This document shows, piece by piece, positions 35,063 to 43,664 of a DNA stretch of 64,000 nucleotides. How positions within the stretch are numbered: the first letter of the stretch is position 1; each line of letters begins with the position of its first letter. The translations under genes were made by a program, and so were the position numbers. Under the pieces are notes generated by a model, which was given only the letters and a program-made list of their open reading frames with translations, ran no database searches and was not told the DNA's origin. The DNA lies in the NCBI GenBank assembly GCA_965199595.1, contig OZ241182.1, positions 3,596,001 through 3,660,000 of the forward strand, in the 5' to 3' direction. Origin of the DNA: JBBROS01 sp965199595 (lineage in GTDB: Bacteria; Pseudomonadota; Alphaproteobacteria; Acetobacterales; Acetobacteraceae).

Positions 35063-35806
35063 TCACGCGAGGGTCGCGCCGATCAGGAACTCGATGTTGC
35101 CCTCCGGCCCCCGCACCGGGCTTTCCGTGATCCCCAGCACGGTCCAACCCGGCAGCCCCGCCCACCAGGCATGGATGCGCGCGCACACGGCCGCGTGCAC
35201 CGCCGGGTCACGCACCACGCCGCCCTTGCCCACCTGGCCCGGCCCGGCCTCGAACTGCGGCTTGATCAGCGCCACCGCCCAGGCGCCCGGGGCGCACAGC
35301 CCGATGGCCGCCGGCAGCACCGTCTGCAGCCCGATGAAGCTCGCATCGCACACCAGCGCCCCCACCGGCTCCGGCACCTGCTCCACGGTCAGGTGCCGGG
35401 CGTTCATCCGTTCCTGCACCAGCACCCGCGGGTCCGTACGCAACGACCACGCCAACTGCCCGTGCCCGACATCCACGGCATAGACGCGCGCCGCCCCGTA
35501 ATGCAGCAGCACGCTGGTGAACCCGCCCGTGCTGGCCCCCACATCCAGGCACACGCGCCCCGCCGGCGACAGGCCGAACTCGGACAGCCCCTTGTCCAGC
35601 TTCAACCCGCCGCGCGAGGCCCAGGGATGGTCCTGCCCCTTCACGGCCAGCGGTGCATCCTCCGGCACCATGTCGCCGGCCTTCGCCACCCGCCGGTCGC
35701 CCGAATACACCTTGCCGGCCAGGATCAGCGCCTGCGCCCGCGTCCGGCTTTCCACCAGCCCGCGATCGACCAGCGCCTGGTCGACCCGCTGCTTCGAAGT
35801 CTTCAG
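35063..35806 (-). CDS. tlyA: TlyA-family rRNA 2'-O-methyltransferase, probable CTG start
   Basis: TlyA proteins (247 residues here) carry an N-terminal S4 RNA-binding domain and an FtsJ/RrmJ-like methyltransferase that methylates rRNA ribose. The S4 part is KQRVDQALVDRGLVESRTRA; the methyltransferase has CLDVGASTGGFTSVLL and VALIKPQFEAGP with the catalytic Lys. The first conventional start codon is GTG 35755, which would cut the S4 domain. Upstream in frame there is no ATG, GTG or TTG. The CTG at 35806 overlaps the ispA stop as CTGA and yields the expected N-terminus KTSKQRVDQ. Often annotated as hemolysin A, but haemolysis is not implied. Confidence 0.85.
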   Translation of the reverse strand: MKTSKQRVDQALVDRGLVESRTRAQALILAGKVYSGDRRVAKAGDMVPEDAPLAVKGQDHPWASRGGLKLDKGLSEFGLSPAGRVCLDVGASTGGFTSVLLHYGAARVYAVDVGHGQLAWSLRTDPRVLVQERMNARHLTVEQVPEPVGALVCDASFIGLQTVLPAAIGLCAPGAWAVALIKPQFEAGPGQVGKGGVVRDPAVHAAVCARIHAWWAGLPGWTVLGITESPVRGPEGNIEFLIGATLA

Positions 35807-36711
35807 TGCCGCCGCTGCACGACGTACGCCGCCAGCGCCCGCAGCCGGTCCGCCTCCGGCCCGAACCCGGACAGGTGCGCCGCCGCCTGCTCCGCCAGCA
35901 TCTCCGCCTGCGCCCGGGCCCGGTCCACGCCCAGCAGCGCGATCAGCGTCGCCTTGCCCGCTGCCTCGTCCTTGCCCGCGGTCTTGCCGATGCCCTCGGT
36001 GGTGCCCACGGCATCCAGCACGTCATCGGCAATCTGGAACGCCGCGCCCAGGTCCCGCCCATACGCCGCCACCTGAACCCGCACCGCGGCCGGGGCGCGG
36101 CCCAGGATGGCCCCGGCCTCGGCGCTGTACTGGATCAGCCGCCCGGTCTTCAGCGCCTGCAGCCGGCCCACCTCGGCCGCGGTCAGCGCCTGGCCCTCGG
36201 TGGCCATGTCGATCATCTGCCCGCCCGCCATGCCGCGCGCGCCGCTTGCCAGCGCCAGGGCCGCCACCAGCTCGCACCGCGCCAGCGGGTCCGCATGCGT
36301 CTCCGCCTCCGCCAGCACCTCGAAGGCCCGGCACTGCAGCGCATCGCCGGCCAGAATGGCGGTCGCCTCGTCGAACTGCTTGTGCGTCGAGGGCTTGCCC
36401 CGGCGCAGGTCGTCGTCATCCATCGCCGGCAGGTCGTCATGCACCAGCGAATAGGCGTGCAGCATCTCCACGGAGGCCGCGACCCGCGCGGCGCTGGCGG
36501 TCTCCACCCCGAACAGCCCGGCGACTTCCATCACCAGAAAGCCGCGCAGCCGCTTGCCGCCGCCCAGCGTGGCGTAGCGCATCGCGTCCAGCAGCGGGCG
36601 CTCATGCCCCTCCGGCAGCGGCAGCAGCGCGTCGATCGCCTGCTCCACAGCGGCGCCGTGCTGCGCCAGGGCGCCGGGCACGTCGATGCGGGTGGCCTGC
36701 ATCACGCTCAT
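35803..36711 (-). CDS. ispA: Farnesyl diphosphate synthase (polyprenyl synthetase)
   Basis: A 302-residue trans-prenyltransferase. The first Asp-rich motif is D92-D-L-P-A-M-D98 in HAYSLVHDDLPAMDDDD, and the second is ADDVLDAVG. Tyr87, five residues before the first motif, is the bulky residue that normally stops the chain at C15, so FPP is the likely product. FPP could feed squalene, hopanoids and the C30-type carotenoid operon at 51.9 kb. It overlaps xseB by four bases and shares its stop region with the CTG start of tlyA. Confidence 0.95.
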   Translation of the reverse strand: MSVMQATRIDVPGALAQHGAAVEQAIDALLPLPEGHERPLLDAMRYATLGGGKRLRGFLVMEVAGLFGVETASAARVAASVEMLHAYSLVHDDLPAMDDDDLRRGKPSTHKQFDEATAILAGDALQCRAFEVLAEAETHADPLARCELVAALALASGARGMAGGQMIDMATEGQALTAAEVGRLQALKTGRLIQYSAEAGAILGRAPAAVRVQVAAYGRDLGAAFQIADDVLDAVGTTEGIGKTAGKDEAAGKATLIALLGVDRARAQAEMLAEQAAAHLSGFGPEADRLRALAAYVVQRRH

Positions 36712-36941
36712 GGCTCCATCGCCTTCAGCGCCAGCGAGCCATCGGCCCGCTCGACGATCGCCTGCACCCGCGCCTCGGCCTCGGCCAGCTTGGCCTCGCA
36801 GTGACGGCGCAGCGCCGCACCGCGCTCATAGCAGGTGATGGCGTCCTCCAGCTTCTGCTGTCCGCCCTCCAATCCGCGCACGATCTTCTCCAACTCGCCC
36901 AGCGCGTCCTCGAAGGACAGCGCCGCAATGGTATCGGACAT
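36708..36941 (-). CDS. xseB: Exodeoxyribonuclease VII small subunit
   Basis: A 77-residue helical hairpin subunit of exonuclease VII. The conserved pattern SFEDALGELEKIVRGLEGGQ, LEDAITCYERGAALRRHCEAKLAEAE is complete. XseB assembles on XseA and controls its single-strand nuclease. xseB-ispA pairing is a common bacterial arrangement. XseA is not in the window. Confidence 0.95.
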   Translation of the reverse strand: MSDTIAALSFEDALGELEKIVRGLEGGQQKLEDAITCYERGAALRRHCEAKLAEAEARVQAIVERADGSLALKAMEP

Positions 36942-36966
36942 TCCTGCCCTCCCGAAATCCGAGCCC

Positions 36967-37899
36967 CTATTGCCGCATCAGGCGGCGCACGTGCAAGGCG
37001 GCGGAGGCGGCGAGGGCATCGAGGTCATAACCGCCCTCCAGCACGGAGACGACACGGCCGGGGCAGCAGCGGTCCGCGATCGCCAGCAGCCGGTCGGTCA
37101 TCCAGCCGAAATCCGCGGTATCGAGCCGCAGCTCCGCCAGCGGATCGGCCCGGTGCGCGTCGAAGCCGGAGGACAGGATCAGCAGCTCCGGCGCAAACGA
37201 CTCCAGCGCCGGGAACCCCACCTCGTCCCAGGCGGCGCGGAACGCCGCGCTGCCGGTGCCGGGCGGCAGCGGCAGGTTGACGATGTTGCCGGCGACACCG
37301 CGCTCCGATGCCGCCCCGGTGCCGGGGAAGCACGGCGACTGATGGCTGCTCGCGTAGAACAGGTCGGGGTCGTTCTCGAAGATGTCCTGCGTCCCGTTGC
37401 CGTGATGCACGTCGAAATCCACCACCGCGATGCGCCGCAGCCCCCAGCGCGCCCGGGCATGGCAGGCCGCCACCGCCACGTTGCCGAAGAAGCAGAACCC
37501 CATCGCCTGCGCCCGCTCCGCATGATGGCCCGGCGGACGCATCGCCACGAACGCCGCCCGCGCCCAGCCCTCCATGACCGCATCCACCGCCGCCGCCGCA
37601 CCCCCGGCGGCCCGCAGGATGGCATCGGGGCTGCCATGGCTCACCAGCGTGTCACCATCGATCCGCACGAACTCGCCGGGCGCCGGGCGGATCGCCAGCA
37701 TCGCGTCCACGTAGGCGGCGGGGTGCGCCAGCGCCAGCTGGTCCCGCGTCGCCAGCGGGGCCTGCTCCCGCAGCAGCGGCACGAAATCCGGATGCTCCAG
37801 CGCCCGCAGCACCACGCGCAGCCGGTCCGGGCATTCCGGGTGGCCCGGCCCGGTGTCGTGCGCCAGCCCGGCCGGATGGGTGAACAGCGCGACCGTCAT
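36967..37899 (-). CDS. Histone deacetylase family protein (AcuC/HDAC-like amidohydrolase)
   Basis: A 310-residue zinc amidohydrolase of the HDAC superfamily. Its hallmarks are RPPGHHAERAQAMGFCFFGN (His pair), VDFDVHHGNGTQDIF (zinc ligands Asp and His), SGFDAHRADPLAEL (zinc Asp) and EGGYDLDALA. Bacterial members deacetylate proteins, polyamines or other acetyl-amines. It overlaps tusA by four bases, an unusual partner, so the two may form one transcript. Substrate not assigned. Confidence 0.92.
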   Translation of the reverse strand: MTVALFTHPAGLAHDTGPGHPECPDRLRVVLRALEHPDFVPLLREQAPLATRDQLALAHPAAYVDAMLAIRPAPGEFVRIDGDTLVSHGSPDAILRAAGGAAAAVDAVMEGWARAAFVAMRPPGHHAERAQAMGFCFFGNVAVAACHARARWGLRRIAVVDFDVHHGNGTQDIFENDPDLFYASSHQSPCFPGTGAASERGVAGNIVNLPLPPGTGSAAFRAAWDEVGFPALESFAPELLILSSGFDAHRADPLAELRLDTADFGWMTDRLLAIADRCCPGRVVSVLEGGYDLDALAASAALHVRRLMRQ

Positions 37900-38132
37900 T
37901 CCTTCGGCTCCGCCTTGCGGATGGTGAAGCTGAACACCCCCTGCTCCTCGCCCTGCGCCACCAGCGCGTGCCCGGTCTCGGCGCAGAAGGCGCGGAAATC
38001 CGCCACGGCGGCGCGGTCGGTCGCCAGAACCCGCAGCCGCTCGCCGGGCTGCATCCCGCGCAACGCCCGGTTCGCGCGCAGCACGGGCAGCGGGCAGGAC
38101 ATGCCCTGGACGTCCAGAAGGGTCTCGCTCAT
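37896..38132 (-). CDS. tusA: Sulfurtransferase TusA family protein
   Basis: A 78-residue SirA/TusA-like sulfur carrier. The family motif GMSCPLPVLRANRAL holds the sulfur-accepting Cys13, followed by the LRVLATDRAAVADFRAFC strand-helix. TusA proteins relay persulfide sulfur for tRNA thiolation or molybdenum cofactor. The ATG at 38132 follows GGGGGAGA. It is the first gene of a pair with the HDAC-family protein. Confidence 0.9.
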   Translation of the reverse strand: MSETLLDVQGMSCPLPVLRANRALRGMQPGERLRVLATDRAAVADFRAFCAETGHALVAQGEEQGVFSFTIRKAEPKE

Positions 38133-38194
38133 CCCGGCAGTCTCCCCCGATTGCCCCGGCTTGAGCAAGTGAGCCGGCCGGGCTACGCAGCGCC

Positions 38195-39076
38195 ATGCAG
38201 CAGCGCATCGGCATAGACCTCGGCGGCACCAAGATCGAGGCGGCCCGCCTGGCCCCGGATGGCAGCATCGCCTGGCGCCAGCGCACCCCCACGCCGTCCG
38301 GCTATCCCGGCATCATCGCCGCAATCGCCGGGCTGGTGGCGGCGGCGGAGGCAGGGCTGGACCAGCCCGCCAGCGTCGGCCTCGGCATCCCCGGCACCGT
38401 CAGCCCGGCCACCGGCCTGGTGAAGAACGCCAACACCCGGGTGCTGATCGGCCAGGCGCTGGACCGTGACCTGGCCGCCGCCCTGTCCCGCCCCGTGCGC
38501 ATCGAGAACGACGCCAACTGCTTCGCGCTGAGCGAGGCGGCGGATGGCGCAGGCGCCGGGCACCGCTGCGTGTTCGGCGTCATCATCGGGACGGGCTGCG
38601 GCGGCGGCATCGTGGTGGATGGCCGGGTGCTGCCGGGCCGCAACCGCATCGCGGGCGAGTGGGGCCACACGCCGCTGCCCTGGCCGCGGCCGGACGAGCT
38701 GCCGCTGCCGCCCTGCTGGTGCGGGCAGCATGGGTGCCTGGAGCTGTATCTCGCCGGCCCCGGTCTGGCCCGCAGCTGCGACGCCCCGGTCGCCGCCGAA
38801 CTCCCGGCCCGCGCCGCCGCCGGGGACGCCCTGGCCCGGGCCGCGCTGGACCGTCACGCGGACCGCCTGGCCCGCGGCCTCGCCGTCATCATGAACGTGC
38901 TGGACCCCGACGTGATCGTGCTGGGCGGCGGCCTCAGCAACATGGACCACCTCTACGACCAGGTGCCCCGCCTGATGCAGCGCCACGTGTTCAGCGACGT
39001 GACCGCGACCCCGGTGCTGCGCAACCGCCACGGCGACAGCAGCGGCGTGCGCGGGGCGGCCTGGCTGTGGCCGTGA
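38195..39076 (+). CDS. ROK family sugar kinase (NagK/Mak-like)
   Basis: A 293-residue ROK kinase. It has the phosphate motif IGIDLGGTKIEA, ENDANCFALSEA with the catalytic Asp, the GTGCGGGIV segment, and the zinc motif CWCGQHGCLE with a nearby conserved His (EWGHTPL). This layout is shared by N-acetylglucosamine kinase and fructokinase (Mak), so the sugar is one of these hexoses or a relative. It is a single-gene unit divergent from tusA. Confidence 0.9.
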   Translation: MQQRIGIDLGGTKIEAARLAPDGSIAWRQRTPTPSGYPGIIAAIAGLVAAAEAGLDQPASVGLGIPGTVSPATGLVKNANTRVLIGQALDRDLAAALSRPVRIENDANCFALSEAADGAGAGHRCVFGVIIGTGCGGGIVVDGRVLPGRNRIAGEWGHTPLPWPRPDELPLPPCWCGQHGCLELYLAGPGLARSCDAPVAAELPARAAAGDALARAALDRHADRLARGLAVIMNVLDPDVIVLGGGLSNMDHLYDQVPRLMQRHVFSDVTATPVLRNRHGDSSGVRGAAWLWP

Positions 39077-39120
39077 TCGCGGCAATGGGGTAAGCCGGTG
39101 CCTCCAAGGGAGAACGACCG

Positions 39121-39489
39121 ATGTACAACCACGTCATGCTGGGCAGCAGCGACATCGCCAAGTCCAAGGCCTTCTACGACGCCACCCTCGCCGCCCTGGG
39201 CGCCGCGCCCGGCACCACCGATTCCAAGGGCCGCCTGATCTACAAGAACGATGGCGGCACCCTCATGATCAGCAAGCCGCTGAACGGCCAGCCCGCCAGC
39301 GGCGCCAATGGCGGCACCGTCGGCTTCAAGGCCGCCAGCACCGAGCAGGGCGACGCCTGGCACAAGGCCGGCACCGAGAATGGCGGCACCACCTGCGAGG
39401 ACCCGCCGGGCCTGCGCGGCAGCGTCTATCTCGCCTACCTGCGGGACCCGGACGGCAACAAGCTCTGCGTCGTCCATCGCCCCGCCTGA
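39121..39489 (+). CDS. VOC family protein
   Basis: A 122-residue vicinal-oxygen-chelate fold protein with paired beta-alpha-beta-beta-beta modules: MLGSSDIAKSKAFYDATLAA at the start and YLAYLRDPDGNKLCVVH at the end. It resembles the glyoxalase/bleomycin-resistance family, but no substrate is evident. The ATG at 39121 has GGGAG upstream. It follows the ROK kinase after 44 bp. Confidence 0.88.
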   Translation: MYNHVMLGSSDIAKSKAFYDATLAALGAAPGTTDSKGRLIYKNDGGTLMISKPLNGQPASGANGGTVGFKAASTEQGDAWHKAGTENGGTTCEDPPGLRGSVYLAYLRDPDGNKLCVVHRPA

Positions 39490-39505
39490 GCAACGCCCGC
39501 TTAGG

Positions 39506-40075
39506 CTACCACCACGGCTCCTGCGGTTTGTAGCCTCGCGGCTCGAACCGCTCGACCGCGCCGAAGCCGATGCTGGCCTGGATCGCCTCCAGCATCGGCA
39601 CGCCGCGCGCCACATGCAGCAGGCAGCGGATCGGCCCGGCATGCGTCACCACCAGCGTGGTGTCCGCCGAACTCGCAATCCCGGTCCAGGCCCGCCGCAC
39701 CCGCGTCAGCACCTGCGTGACACTCTCCCCGCCGCCGGGCCGGTAGCCCAGCGGGTCCGCGGCCCAGGCGTCGATCTCGGCGCGCGGCAGGGCGGACCAC
39801 AGCCGGGTCTCCCACGCCGCGAAGTCCATCTCCTGCAACCGGTCATCCACATGCAGCGGCGCCCCGGTGGCGGCAGCGACGGCGCGGGCGACGGACACGG
39901 CGCGGATGGCCGGGCTGCTGACGATCCGCTCGATCGGCTCCGCGATGGCCGAGATCAGGGCCTGCGCCCCGCGCGCCGCGGCTTCCGCCAGCGGCACGTC
40001 GGTGCGGCCATAGCAGATGCGCCTCGGCACCAGCGGCCGCGGATGCCGGGCCGCGAGGATCAGCCCGCGTGCCAC
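39506..40075 (-). CDS. cobC: Histidine phosphatase family protein, probable alpha-ribazole phosphatase
   Basis: A 189-residue histidine phosphatase. The catalytic His lies in AARHPRPLVPRRICYGRTDVPL, close to CobC, where RHTxP and CYGxTDxPL are typical. VVSSPAIRAVSVA (here IVSSPAIRAVSVA) and VVTHAGPIRCLL supply the other active-site residues. CobC removes the phosphate from alpha-ribazole 5'-phosphate. The GTG at 40075 overlaps cobS by 16 bases, supporting cobalamin function. The family is broad, so the substrate is inferred from context. Confidence 0.8.
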   Translation of the reverse strand: MARGLILAARHPRPLVPRRICYGRTDVPLAEAAARGAQALISAIAEPIERIVSSPAIRAVSVARAVAAATGAPLHVDDRLQEMDFAAWETRLWSALPRAEIDAWAADPLGYRPGGGESVTQVLTRVRRAWTGIASSADTTLVVTHAGPIRCLLHVARGVPMLEAIQASIGFGAVERFEPRGYKPQEPWW

Positions 40076-40791
40076 AGCACCGCCACCAGCACCGCCACCT
40101 CCGTCACCTGCTGCGCGGCACCCAGCACGTCTCCGGTGTAGCCGCCGATCCGCCGCCGCGCATACAGCGCCACCGCGACCGCAACCAGGCCCGACAAGCC
40201 CAGCGCCGCCCCGGCCCGCGGCCCCAGCAGCAGCAGCGCCGCCAGCCCGGACACACCGGCCACCACCAGCTCGAACCATCCCGGTGCCGCGACACCCGCC
40301 GCCATCCCGTGTGTGCGCGCATAGGGCAGCACCGCCGGCAGCGCCGCCATCCAGCCCCGGCTGACCGCATGCGCCGCCACCAGCGCCCAGGGGTCCGCCA
40401 GGCCGGCCACGCAACCCAGCTTGGCGCCCGTCACCACCACCAGGCCCAGCGTGCCATAGGCGCCGATCCGGCTGTCCCGCATGATGCGCAGCGCATCGGC
40501 CGGGGTGCGCCCGCCGAGCAGCCCGTCGCAGCAATCCGCCAGGCCGTCCTCGTGCAGCGCCCCGGTCAGCAGCAGCGTCGCCGCCAGCGACAGCACCGCC
40601 GCCACCCAGCCCGGCAGACCCTGCGCCGCGCCCACGAAGACCAGCGCCGCCACCAGCCCCACACCGGCCCCCACGAGCGGGAAGTAGCGGGCCGCAAGCC
40701 GAAGGTCGCCATCCCGATACGCCACCCGCACCGGCAGCCGGGTGAGCGCCTGAACGGCCACCAGCAGCAGCCGCATCTGCCCGGCTAACAT
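40060..40791 (-). CDS. cobS: Adenosylcobinamide-GDP ribazoletransferase
   Basis: CobS (243 residues) is an integral membrane enzyme joining alpha-ribazole to adenosylcobinamide-GDP, the last step of cobalamin nucleotide-loop assembly. The acidic motif TGALHEDGLADCCDGLLGG and MRDSRIGAYG are diagnostic. About six helices follow. ATG 40791 is used, with ATG 40776 also possible; 10 bp separate it from cobT. Confidence 0.93.
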   Translation of the reverse strand: MLAGQMRLLLVAVQALTRLPVRVAYRDGDLRLAARYFPLVGAGVGLVAALVFVGAAQGLPGWVAAVLSLAATLLLTGALHEDGLADCCDGLLGGRTPADALRIMRDSRIGAYGTLGLVVVTGAKLGCVAGLADPWALVAAHAVSRGWMAALPAVLPYARTHGMAAGVAAPGWFELVVAGVSGLAALLLLGPRAGAALGLSGLVAVAVALYARRRIGGYTGDVLGAAQQVTEVAVLVAVLWHAG

Positions 40792-40801
40792 CGGCGGCCC
40801 A

Positions 40802-41803
40802 TCACACCAGGTCGCGCAGGTCGGCCATGCCATCCAGCACGGAACAGGCGGCCCGCAGCAGCGGCAGGGCCAGCGCCGCCCCGGTCCCCTCGCCCAGCCG
40901 CAGCCCGAGATCCAGCAGCGGCTCCGCCCCCAGATGCGCCAGCATGGCCGCGTGACCCGGCTCCGCCGAGCGATGCGCGAACACGCAGGCCGCGCGGCAC
41001 CCCGGCTGCATCGCCACCGCCAGCACCGCCGCCGCCGTGACGATCACCCCATCCACCACTACGCAGACCCGCCGCTCCGCCGCGCGCAGGATGGCGCCCA
41101 CCAGCATCGCGATCTCGAACCCGCCGTATTCGGCCAGCGCCGCCACCGGCGCCAGCCGCGCCGCCGTGCGATCCGCACCCGCCTGCACCACCGCCCGCTT
41201 GCGCACCAGGCCCGGCGCATCCAGCCCGGCCCCGGCGCCCACATGCAGCGGCAGCCCCGCCGCCTTGTGCACCAGCAGCGCGGCGCTGGCGGTGTTGCCG
41301 ATCCCCATCTCCCCCAGCGCCAGCACCGTGGTGCCGGCATCCGCCAACGTGTCCACCGCCGCCGCGGCCCGCGCCATCGCCAGGTCCGCCTGCGCCAGCG
41401 TCATCGCCGCGCCCTGCGTCCAGTCCTGCGTGCCAGGCGCCACTTTCAGGGCGAGCAGACCCGGACCCGGCGCCAGCACCGCGGCGACCCCGGCATCCAC
41501 CACCAGCAGCCGCGCCCCGGCCTGCCGCGCGAACAGGTTGATCGCCGCCGTGCCGCCGAGATAGGCCCCCACCATCGCCGCCGTGACGGTGGACGGATAG
41601 GCCGAAATCCCGGAGGCCACCGCCCCATGGTCACCGGCGAACACCAGCACCACCGGGTCCGTCACCACCGGGTGCAACGTGTCCTGCAGCAGCCCCAGCT
41701 GCACCGCCAGATCCTCCAGCCGGCCCAGCGAGCCCAGCGGCTTCGCCTTGCCGTCCAGCGCCTGGCGCAAGGCGGTCTCCAGGCTCGCGACCTCCAGGCT
41801 CAC
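40802..41803 (-). CDS. cobT: Nicotinate-nucleotide-dimethylbenzimidazole phosphoribosyltransferase
   Basis: CobT (333 residues) makes alpha-ribazole phosphate from dimethylbenzimidazole and nicotinate mononucleotide. Family motifs are KPLGSLGRLEDLA, VFAGDHGAVASGISAYP, LGEMGIGNTASAALL, AHRSAEPGHAAML and the catalytic Glu in LRLGEGTGAALALPLL. The GTG at 41803 overlaps the stop codon of the preceding zinc-ribbon gene (GTGA). It forms a run with cobS and cobC. Confidence 0.96.
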   Translation of the reverse strand: MSLEVASLETALRQALDGKAKPLGSLGRLEDLAVQLGLLQDTLHPVVTDPVVLVFAGDHGAVASGISAYPSTVTAAMVGAYLGGTAAINLFARQAGARLLVVDAGVAAVLAPGPGLLALKVAPGTQDWTQGAAMTLAQADLAMARAAAAVDTLADAGTTVLALGEMGIGNTASAALLVHKAAGLPLHVGAGAGLDAPGLVRKRAVVQAGADRTAARLAPVAALAEYGGFEIAMLVGAILRAAERRVCVVVDGVIVTAAAVLAVAMQPGCRAACVFAHRSAEPGHAAMLAHLGAEPLLDLGLRLGEGTGAALALPLLRAACSVLDGMADLRDLV

Positions 41804-42510
41804 CGCCCCACCAGCCTTTGCCAGAAGCCGGGCTTCTCCGGCTTGTCCATCCGCCCATGCGTCACATGCGGCCGCTGCGCCGGGGGCCGCAGCACGCTGG
41901 ACATCAGGTGCCGCGCCGTGTCCCCCGCCGCGATCAGGCCCTGCTGATAGGTGAGCACCGCGCGATCCGTCTCATCGAGGCCGGGCCGGGCGAGCAGCCG
42001 CCCGGCCTGCGCCGCCGCGCCACCCTGATCCCCGGCGCGGCGCAGCACATCCACCACGCGCAGCGCATCCTGCATGGTCGCGCCGCCCCCCCATAGCGCC
42101 GCGGCCCGGCGCCGCAAGGCCGTCGCATCCGTCCCGGCATCATCGCGCATCCAGGCCGCCTGCAGCAGCGCGCCGGCTGCTTCCGCCGGATCATCCGCCG
42201 CCTCGCACAGCATGGCGTAGCGCAGGAAGCCGCGCTCCGGCCCGGCAAGCGCCTGATATTCCGGCGTGTCCATCGTCGCCCGCGCCTTGGCCGGCGGGTC
42301 CACCAGGTCCGGCGCCGAGAGGCCGCAGCCGCGGCAGGTGGCGACCCAGCGCGGCAGGGTGGAGCGGGTGGGCTCGCCGGGCCGCAGATCGAGATCAGGC
42401 GCCAGTTCGGGCGGCGGCGCCTGGAACGGCGGCCGGGCCGGGGCACCGCACAGGGCGCAGGCGCGTGCGGCCGATGCCGGGGCCGATCCCGGGGCCGTGG
42501 GCGCAGTCAT
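41800..42510 (-). CDS. Zinc-ribbon protein of unknown function
   Basis: A 236-residue protein with two Cys pairs, C-x2-C in CALCGAPA and C-x2-C in CRGCGLSA, about 35 residues apart, forming a likely zinc ribbon. The remaining helical part (AEAAGALLQAAWMRDDAG, LRVVDVLRRAGDQGGAAAQAG) looks like TPR-type repeats. It resembles DUF2225-type proteins in this layout but is not firmly assigned. It overlaps the aminotransferase upstream and cobT downstream by four bases each, so it is part of the same transcript. Confidence 0.65.
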   Translation of the reverse strand: MTAPTAPGSAPASAARACALCGAPARPPFQAPPPELAPDLDLRPGEPTRSTLPRWVATCRGCGLSAPDLVDPPAKARATMDTPEYQALAGPERGFLRYAMLCEAADDPAEAAGALLQAAWMRDDAGTDATALRRRAAALWGGGATMQDALRVVDVLRRAGDQGGAAAQAGRLLARPGLDETDRAVLTYQQGLIAAGDTARHLMSSVLRPPAQRPHVTHGRMDKPEKPGFWQRLVGR

Positions 42511-43661
42511 CGCGCCTGCAGGCCCGCCCGCAGCTTCTGCATCGCCCGGGCCAGCGGTACCGGCGAATGCGCGAAGCACAGCCGCAGCGAGCCCTCACCG
42601 CCGGGCCCGAAGGCGCTGCCGGGTGCCACCGCAACCCCGTGCTCCGCCACCAGGCGCAACGCCAGGGCCATGCTGTCCTTCAGTCCATCCACCCCGATGA
42701 AGGCGTAGAAAGCGCCATCCGGTGCCGCGACGCGAATGCCGTTCAGCCCCGCCAGGCCCTCCATCGCCAGCCGCCGCCCCTCGGCGCAATGCGCCTGGAA
42801 CCGCGGGATGAAGCCCTGGTCCGCCACCGCCGCCAGCGCGCCGGCCTGCGCGAAGGGGGAGGTGCCGGAATGCGTCACCTCGACCACCTCCGTCACCCGG
42901 TCCCGCGCGCCTTCCGGCAGCACGATCCAGCCGAGCCGCCAGCCGGTCATCGCCCAGGTCTTGCTGAAGCTGTTGCAGACCATCACCCGGTCCTCCGGCT
43001 CCGCCACGTCCAGCACGGAGGGCGCGGCCGGGCTGCCGTCATACACCAGGCGGGAATACACCTCGTCCGAGATCAGCCACGCCCCCTCGGCCCGGCACAT
43101 CTTTAGGATCGCCGTCACCTCCGCCCGCGTCGCGGTCCAGCCGGTGGGGTTGTTGGGGGAGTTCAGCACGAAGGCCCGCGCCCCGCGCACCAGGCCGGCG
43201 AGCCGGGCCAGATCCATCCTGAAGCCGCCCGAGGGCAGCGGATCGAGCGGCAGGTACTCCACGGTGGCACCCCGCAACAGGGCGGCGTTCTCGGTGTTGG
43301 GCCAGGCCGGGCCGTGCAGCACCACGCGATCCCCGGCCCGCACCACGCTCTGCAGCGCCACGCTGACCGCCGCCATGCCGGAGGCGGTGACCTGCACCCG
43401 GCCCTCCGCCACCGGCTTCGCGTGCAGCGCCGTGAGGTACTCGGCCAGGGCGACGCGCAGGGCCACGACGCCCCGCACATCCGGATACAGCGCATCGCCC
43501 TCCGCCAGCGCGGCCCGGGCGGCCTGGGCGGCGCCGGCCGGGGCGGACTGGTCGCTCTCGCCGAAGCACAGCAGGTCCGTCCCCGGCGTGGCGAAGGCCG
43601 CGCGCGTGACGGAGACGATGCGCGAGGGGGCCAGGGCGATCAGGTCATGCAGGCCGTTCAT
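42507..43661 (-). CDS. PLP-dependent aminotransferase (class I/II)
   Basis: A 384-residue fold-type I aminotransferase. The PLP Lys is K234 in NSFSKTWAMTGWRLGW; the SPNNPTG loop (168-174), ISDEVYSRLVYDG and the late Arg in GSLRLCFAHS are present. It is close to aspartate/aromatic aminotransferases. It heads the run leading to cobT-cobS-cobC, but it lacks CobD-type (threonine-phosphate decarboxylase) features that I can recognise, so its amino donor is open. Confidence 0.88.
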   Translation of the reverse strand: MNGLHDLIALAPSRIVSVTRAAFATPGTDLLCFGESDQSAPAGAAQAARAALAEGDALYPDVRGVVALRVALAEYLTALHAKPVAEGRVQVTASGMAAVSVALQSVVRAGDRVVLHGPAWPNTENAALLRGATVEYLPLDPLPSGGFRMDLARLAGLVRGARAFVLNSPNNPTGWTATRAEVTAILKMCRAEGAWLISDEVYSRLVYDGSPAAPSVLDVAEPEDRVMVCNSFSKTWAMTGWRLGWIVLPEGARDRVTEVVEVTHSGTSPFAQAGALAAVADQGFIPRFQAHCAEGRRLAMEGLAGLNGIRVAAPDGAFYAFIGVDGLKDSMALALRLVAEHGVAVAPGSAFGPGGEGSLRLCFAHSPVPLARAMQKLRAGLQAR

Positions 43662-43664
43662 CGC

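Noticed and set aside
40481..40687. Short plus-strand frame opposite cobS
   Set aside because: Antisense shadow of the conserved HEDGLADCCDG region of cobS.
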